From positions 1-38,632 of the forward strand of contig JAFXTJ010000124.1 of NCBI GenBank assembly GCA_017535945.1: 38,632 bases of DNA. The letters are read 5' to 3'. This document shows positions 34,643 to 38,632 of the stretch, one piece after another (within the stretch, counting starts at the first letter, position 1; each line of letters starts with the position of its first letter). Both the position numbers and the translations under genes were made by a program. Under the pieces are notes generated by a model, which was given only the letters and a program-made list of their open reading frames with translations, was not told the DNA's origin and did no database searches. The stretch comes from Lachnospiraceae bacterium. Its GTDB lineage: Bacteria > Bacillota > Clostridia > Lachnospirales > Lachnospiraceae.

Positions 34643-34669
34643 CGGGCCGGTCCAATGCGGACCGACCCG
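34643..34669 (-). terminator. Terminator-like hairpin after hydG
   Basis: Read on the minus strand, CGGGTCGGTCC, a 5-base loop and GGACCGGCCCG form an 11-bp stem with one G-U pair, followed by TTCAAGTT. It is placed right between the hydG stop and the promoter of the EAL gene. The T run is short, so termination may be partial. Confidence 0.6.
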
Positions 34670-34700
34670 TGCGCAGCGGCATATGATGGTTTCCGGCCGG

Positions 34701-36149
34701 TCAGAACCGGAAATCTCTTCTGTTCGAAGAACGGATATCCCGGATGTTCGATTCGGCGATCCCGCGGACCTTATCATTCGGGATCCGCTTCAGTTCCTCT
34801 TCGATCAGCCGGTATCCCTCCTTCTTCGTATCATCGGAAGCATAATCCTCCAGATACTCCGCCAATGTCATGAGCGCGTTCGGATGGCAGCAGTTCAGGA
34901 TCTGTCCGTTTTTGCACAGACTCATGAAGCGGTCACCGGTCCTGCCCTCTCTGTAACATGCCGTGCAGAAGGACGGGATATGTCCGGTCTCCATCAGCCA
35001 GCGGACCACCTCATCCAGCGTTCGCTGATCCGAGACATCAAACTGCTCCGTATCATGCGGCCTTTCCTGCTCGGTATAGCCGCCCACGGAAGTGCGCGAC
35101 GCGCCGCTGACCTGGGAGATGCCCACCTGCAGCAGCCTCTTACGGACCTCCTCGGATTCCCTGGTCGATACGATCATGCCCGTATAAGGCACCGCAAGAC
35201 GGATGCAGGCCGCGATCTTGGTAAAGGTCTCATCATCGATCCCGTTATCAAACATATCCGGATCGATATCGTCCGCCTTCTTGACGCGGGGCACACTGAT
35301 GGTATGCGGCCCGACACCGTGGACCGCCTCCAGATGCTCGGCGTGCATGATGAGTCCCGCGAACTCATATTTATACAGCTCCAGTCCGAACAGGACGCCG
35401 AGGCCCACATCATCGATCCCGCCTTCCATCGCGCGGTCCATCGCCTCGGTATGATAGTTGTAATCGTGCTTGGGCCCGGTCGGATGGAGTTTCAGATAGC
35501 TTTCTTTATGATACGTCTCCTGGAAGAGGATGTAGGTGCCGATCCCGGCTTCCTTAAGCTTCCTGTAGTTTTCCACGGTGGTGGCCGCGATATTGACATT
35601 CACACGCCGGATGTCGCCGTTCTTGTGATGCACGCTGTAGATGGTCCTGATGCAGTCGAGGATGTACTCGATCGGGTTGTTCACCGGATCTTCACCCGCC
35701 TCGATCGCCAGACGCTTGTGCCCCATGTCCTGGAGCGCGATCACCTCGGCGCGCACCTCCTCCTGTGTCAGCTTCTTTCTCGCGATATGCTTGTTCTTCA
35801 GATGATAGGGACAGTACAGGCATCCGTTGACACAATAGTTGGACAGATACAGCGGCGCGAACAGAACGATCCGGTTGCCGTAAAAGGCCAGCTTGATCTC
35901 CTCCGCGATCTCATACATCCGCTCGATCTTCTCCGGGATCTCACAGGCGAGCAGTACACTCGCCTCCCTGTGCGTGAGCCCCGCGCAGGTGCAGCCGTTG
36001 CCCTTCTTCACCGGTCTCGCTTTTTCGAGGATTTGGTCGATCAGTTCGACATTGTTCTTGTTCTCCTCAGCATACTTCAGCGTTTCGCGGATCTCCTCAT
36101 CGTTGATGAAATCATCCGCACTCATTGACTTCGGATCGTACTTTGCCAT
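34701..36149 (-). CDS. hydG: [FeFe]-hydrogenase maturation radical SAM tyrosine lyase HydG
   Basis: HydG cleaves tyrosine to supply CO and cyanide for the H-cluster of [FeFe]-hydrogenase. The 482-residue protein has the radical SAM motif C106-x3-C110-x2-C113 in NYCVNGCLYCPYH, and a C-terminal second cluster motif CxxC-x22-C in FCTACYREG...LNCC. SFCTACYREGRTGDRF and KNGQILNCCHPNALMT are strongly conserved HydG segments. The start is the ATG at 36149 (MAKYDPKS) after GGGAGGAGAGGAGAAC; the frame is open 73 codons further but through low-complexity DNA. It is the third gene of hydF-hydE-hydG. A hydrogenase structural gene is not in the window. Confidence 0.97.
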   Translation of the reverse strand: MAKYDPKSMSADDFINDEEIRETLKYAEENKNNVELIDQILEKARPVKKGNGCTCAGLTHREASVLLACEIPEKIERMYEIAEEIKLAFYGNRIVLFAPLYLSNYCVNGCLYCPYHLKNKHIARKKLTQEEVRAEVIALQDMGHKRLAIEAGEDPVNNPIEYILDCIRTIYSVHHKNGDIRRVNVNIAATTVENYRKLKEAGIGTYILFQETYHKESYLKLHPTGPKHDYNYHTEAMDRAMEGGIDDVGLGVLFGLELYKYEFAGLIMHAEHLEAVHGVGPHTISVPRVKKADDIDPDMFDNGIDDETFTKIAACIRLAVPYTGMIVSTRESEEVRKRLLQVGISQVSGASRTSVGGYTEQERPHDTEQFDVSDQRTLDEVVRWLMETGHIPSFCTACYREGRTGDRFMSLCKNGQILNCCHPNALMTLAEYLEDYASDDTKKEGYRLIEEELKRIPNDKVRGIAESNIRDIRSSNRRDFRF

Positions 36150-36169
36150 GACGTTCTCCTCTCCTCCCT

Positions 36170-36253
36170 TGGTCCTTGTTTGCTGTTCTGTTTGCTGCTT
36201 TGTCCTGTTTGCTGTTCTTGTCCTGTTTACTGCTTCTATTGTTTGTTTCTTAT
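36170..36253. repeat. A/C-rich low-complexity tract between hydE and hydG
   Basis: The minus strand carries degenerate repeats of AACAGGACAA, AGCAAACAGG and AGCAAACAGAAC over about 80 bp. The 116-bp hydE-hydG gap is otherwise only the hydG ribosome site. A similar tract with AACAGAAC and AACAGG occurs inside hydF at about 38265-38330. Confidence 0.7.
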
Positions 36254-36265
36254 CAAAGGATCCGA

Positions 36266-37339
36266 TTATCCTCCTGATCGTCTGCCGGAAAATCCCGGAG
36301 CGTCCCCTCGGTCCGAGACCAGCCGGTATCCGGTCCGCTGCACACGTGCCTGCAGACATCCGAGACACTGTGCCGATTCCTCTCCGGTGCAGATCTTATT
36401 ATCATAGAGCTCGTATTTCTTCCGGACCGCCACGGGGGACAGGTTCGGCATGACCACATTGGCGCCCGCCAGGATCCCTTTTTCCCGCCCGGCAGGATCG
36501 AGCGTGCCGAGCGCCGTTGTGGCGGGCAGCAGTACTTCCGGCAGGATCAGCCGGATCACCGAGAGCAGGAACAGCGTGAGTTCCACACTGCCCGCCTCCT
36601 CGCCCGCAAAAGGCGTGTCATGATGCGGTATGAAAGGTCCGATCCCGCACATTTCCGGACGAAACGATTCGATGAACGCAAGGTCCTTTGCCAGTGTTTC
36701 TTCTGTCTGGAACGGCGATCCCACCATAAAGCCGCAGCCGACCTGATAGCCGATCTCCCGTAGTTCTTCAAGACATCGCATCCGGTTTTCGAATGACATC
36801 TCCGCCGGGTGCAGCCGCGTATAATGTGCGGCATCCGCAGTTTCATGACGGAGCAGATACCGGTCCGCGCCCGCTTCATACAGGGCCCGGTAGGAATCCC
36901 TGCTCCGCTCTCCCATGGACAGGGTCACCGCACAGTCCGGATGCGTCTCTTTGATCGCCGAGACGATGCCGCACAGGATGTCATCCGTAAAATACGGGTC
37001 CTCTCCTCCCTGCAGGACGAATGTCCGGAAGCCCAGTCCGTATCCCTCGTCCGCACAGGCCAGGATCTCTTCCCGGGTCAGCCGGTAGCGCTGCGCGTTT
37101 CCGTTATCCCTGCGGATCCCGCAATACAGGCAGTTATTCCTGCAGATGCTGCTGATCTCGATCAGCCCTCGTGTATAGACCGTATCGCCGAATACGGTTT
37201 TCCGCGCCGCGCATGCAAGTTCTGCGAGTATGGCCGCCGCCTCGGCATCCCTCCCGCGGATGAGTGCCGCGTACTCCGCTTCGGTCAGATGATGCTTCCG
37301 CTCCAGCCTGCGGATCAGTTCTTCTTCTCTGTTATCCAT
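36266..37339 (-). CDS. hydE: [FeFe]-hydrogenase maturation radical SAM protein HydE
   Basis: HydE is a radical SAM enzyme that helps build the dithiolate part of the H-cluster. The 357-residue product has the cluster motif C66-x3-C70-x2-C73 in SSICRNNCLYCGIRRDN, followed by QRYRLTREEIL, FVLQGGEDPYFTD and LRHETADAAHYTRLHP, all typical of HydE. MFVGSPFQT-like and IGPFIPHHDTPFAG segments (about 235-250) are also conserved. The ATG at 37339 is the family start (MDNREEEL). The start region is part of a 70-bp tandem duplication whose other copy overlaps the hydF end. It is the second gene of hydF-hydE-hydG. Confidence 0.97.
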   Translation of the reverse strand: MDNREEELIRRLERKHHLTEAEYAALIRGRDAEAAAILAELACAARKTVFGDTVYTRGLIEISSICRNNCLYCGIRRDNGNAQRYRLTREEILACADEGYGLGFRTFVLQGGEDPYFTDDILCGIVSAIKETHPDCAVTLSMGERSRDSYRALYEAGADRYLLRHETADAAHYTRLHPAEMSFENRMRCLEELREIGYQVGCGFMVGSPFQTEETLAKDLAFIESFRPEMCGIGPFIPHHDTPFAGEEAGSVELTLFLLSVIRLILPEVLLPATTALGTLDPAGREKGILAGANVVMPNLSPVAVRKKYELYDNKICTGEESAQCLGCLQARVQRTGYRLVSDRGDAPGFSGRRSGG

Positions 37340-37451
37340 GCGGTCTCTTCCGTATCCTCAGACGCCGGCAGGACGGATCTGCTGTCAGTTCTTTTCTTTT
37401 ATCCATACGGTCATTCCCCATCCTCAGACACCGGCAGGACGGATCTGCCGA
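37315..37451 (-). repeat. 70-bp tandem duplication across the hydF end and hydE start
   Basis: Copies 37315-37384 and 37385-37451 share TCAGTTCTT, TATCCAT, CGGTC and a 19-base core around CCGGCAGGACGGATCTG, with scattered substitutions and a few indels. One copy holds the real hydE start (ATGGATAACAGAG); the other holds a relic start ATGGATAAAAGAAAAG and the last hydF codons (RQIRPAGV and the stop). The relic gives a short frame that ends within the hydE start. Confidence 0.85.
37332..37406 (-). CDS. 24-codon relic/leader ORF between hydF and hydE
   Basis: The duplicated hydE start at 37406 gives MDKRKELTADPSCRRLRI and six more residues, ending in a TAA that overlaps the hydE start codon region (ATGGATAA). 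GAGGATGGGGAATG lies upstream as a weak ribosome site. Translation of this frame would stop three bases inside hydE and could couple hydF and hydE translation. It may be only a by-product of the duplication. Confidence 0.35.
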   Translation of the reverse strand: MDKRKELTADPSCRRLRIRKRPHG

Positions 37452-38632
37452 TCTTCTCCCGCGAGCAGATCATGCAGCGCAGGGAACAGTCTGAGGCTCC
37501 TCTCTAATGCGCCGGTCATAAAAGCGATGGCGATGCCGTAATTGGTGAACGGCACTTCCTGCCTGATCGCCTGCTCCATACGCGCAACGACCGCGGTTTC
37601 CGTCAGCATGCAGGCACCGCAATGGATCACGAGGCTGTACGCACTGAGATCCTCCGGGAATTCATTCCCTGAACAGGTCTCGATGATGAGTTCCTTTCCG
37701 GTGTATGCCCTGAGCCAGCGGGGTATTTTCACCGTTCCGATGTCATTGCACTGTCTGTGATGTGTGCAGCCCTCCGCGAGCAACACCTTATCCCCGTCTT
37801 GCAGTTTTCCGGCAGCGCTGATGCCCTTCACCGCGGTTTCCAGAAAGCCCTTATAGCGGGCCATCAGGATGGAGAACGATGTCAGCGGGATGTTCTCCGG
37901 GACGATTGCGTTCACGGTTTTGAACGCCTGACTGTCCGTGATCACCAGAGCCGGCTCGATGCCGGGTTTATCCAGCACGGTCTGCAGCTCCGTATCGCGG
38001 CAGACGACGGGGATCGCGCCGTGATCCATCAGGTCGCGGATCGTCTGCTGCTGCGGCAGGATCAGTCTTCCTTTCGGAGCGGACTCATCAATGGGACAGA
38101 CCAGGATGCACAGATCCCCGGCCGATACCATGTCTCCCGCGAGCTTCTTTTCCTCCCTGTCCGGGATCAGATGGGCCAGCCGTTCCTTGAGTTCACGGAT
38201 GCCCGTCCCTGTCATGGCACTGACCTGCAGTGCATCCGGAGTTTCTTCCGGAGTGCAGGCTCCCTTCCCTGTTTTGTTTCCTGTTAGGTTACCTGTTCTG
38301 TTCTCTTTTTTGTTCTCTGTTCCGGTAAGATCCGTCTTGTTCAGAGCGATCACACAGGGGATGTTCCTCTCTTTGATGAGCGCGAGCAATTCGCGGTCCG
38401 TGTCTGTCATGCCGGAAGCTGCATCGACTACCAGGACAGCAATATCACAGGTATTCAGGATCATCCGGGTCTTTTTGACACGCTCCGCACCCAGCTGCCC
38501 CTCGTCGTCAAAGCCGGGCGTGTCAATGATCACAACCGGTCCCAGAGGCAGCAGTTCCATCGCCTTTTTGACCGGATCCGTGGTCGTGCCCTTCACATCG
38601 GACACCACGGCCAGTTCCTGACCGGTGATCGC
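37424..38632 (-). CDS. hydF: [FeFe]-hydrogenase maturation GTPase HydF (5' end outside the window)
   Basis: HydF is the GTPase scaffold on which the H-cluster precursor is assembled and passed to the hydrogenase. The frame runs off the right edge; the first visible residues AITGQELAVVSDVKGTT follow the usual HydF P-loop (missing here). The GTPase motifs seen are TTTDPV (G2), DTPGFDDEG (G3) and NKTD (G4). The C-terminal cluster-binding part has EGCTHHRQCNDIGT and HCGACML. About 30 residues after NKTD (GTENKKENRTGNLTGNKTG and onward) are a low-complexity insert. The last codons are part of the 70-bp duplication. It is the first visible gene of hydF-hydE-hydG; its start and promoter lie beyond the window. 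Confidence 0.96.
   Translation of the reverse strand, partial: AITGQELAVVSDVKGTTTDPVKKAMELLPLGPVVIIDTPGFDDEGQLGAERVKKTRMILNTCDIAVLVVDAASGMTDTDRELLALIKERNIPCVIALNKTDLTGTENKKENRTGNLTGNKTGKGACTPEETPDALQVSAMTGTGIRELKERLAHLIPDREEKKLAGDMVSAGDLCILVCPIDESAPKGRLILPQQQTIRDLMDHGAIPVVCRDTELQTVLDKPGIEPALVITDSQAFKTVNAIVPENIPLTSFSILMARYKGFLETAVKGISAAGKLQDGDKVLLAEGCTHHRQCNDIGTVKIPRWLRAYTGKELIIETCSGNEFPEDLSAYSLVIHCGACMLTETAVVARMEQAIRQEVPFTNYGIAIAFMTGALERSLRLFPALHDLLAGEDRQIRPAGV

Noticed and set aside
34701-36368. Longer HydG starting at 36368
   Set aside because: The extension runs through the hydE end and low-complexity DNA; the ATG at 36149 has a GGAGGAGAGGAG site and the family start.
1-38632. tRNA, rRNA, riboswitch, prophage or insertion sequence
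   Set aside because: I found no cloverleaf-like segment, rRNA stretch, known riboswitch core, integrase or transposase frame by reading; small structured RNAs could be missed without a covariance search.

Overview
The window looks like a chromosomal segment of a Gram-positive anaerobe of the Clostridia, most likely a motile Lachnospiraceae-type bacterium with moderately high G+C. The basis is the combination of CodY, flagellar rod genes, the Firmicutes order apt-relA-MBL-hemZ, [FeFe]-hydrogenase maturases (HydE, HydF, HydG), Shine-Dalgarno-rich starts and a very large secreted beta-domain repeat protein. This assignment is an inference; no rRNA or tRNA gene was seen. Nearly all genes are on the minus strand. 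The plus-strand exceptions are a cation diffusion facilitator (27425-28318) and one MATE transporter (29324-30724).

Region 1 (1-7900, read right to left): topA, codY, an AlgI-type MBOAT acyltransferase and an SGNH-type partner form a tight cluster. After a 700-bp intergenic region come flgB, flgC and fliE; fliE reaches the window edge. In Bacillus, topA, codY and flgB-flgC-fliE are also near neighbours, so the MBOAT/SGNH pair looks inserted into an old gene order. The intergenic region holds a 75-bp hairpin-bearing tandem repeat (about 4.5 copies), a sigma-28-type promoter facing flgB, a G9 tract and a short leader ORF.

Region 2 (7900-16200): one huge secreted protein gene of about 7.9 kb, split by a single frameshift near 14.9 kb. 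It has a signal peptide, a Pro/Glu-rich acidic stretch, Ig-like and parallel-beta-helix-like parts and many MBG-like repeats, including a roughly 1-kb tandem duplication at the C-terminus. It is flanked on both sides by copies of a 34-bp palindromic intergenic element.

Region 3 (16200-24000): trpB2, apt, relA, a metallo-hydrolase, hemZ and a GT2-GtrA fusion, tightly spaced or overlapping and probably cotranscribed. It combines nucleobase salvage, the stringent response, a radical-SAM enzyme and a polyprenol-linked sugar transferase.

Region 4 (24000-34700): an accessory mix. It holds a lipoprotein, a broken GNAT acetyltransferase gene, deoC with an AEC transporter, the cation diffusion facilitator, an AraC regulator divergent from a MATE transporter, a second MATE gene whose 3' end overlaps the first convergently, and a membrane protein with two degenerate GGDEF domains and an intact-looking EAL domain (c-di-GMP turnover).

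Region 5 (34700-38632): the [FeFe]-hydrogenase maturation operon hydF-hydE-hydG, with hydF cut by the window end. A 70-bp tandem duplication lies across the hydF/hydE junction, and related A/C-rich low-complexity tracts sit inside hydF and between hydE and hydG.

The least explained signals are the two families of CCGAAA...TTTCGG hairpin repeats in intergenic DNA, the leader of the flgB operon, and the hydF/hydE duplication. I did not find a clear new defence or mobile system.
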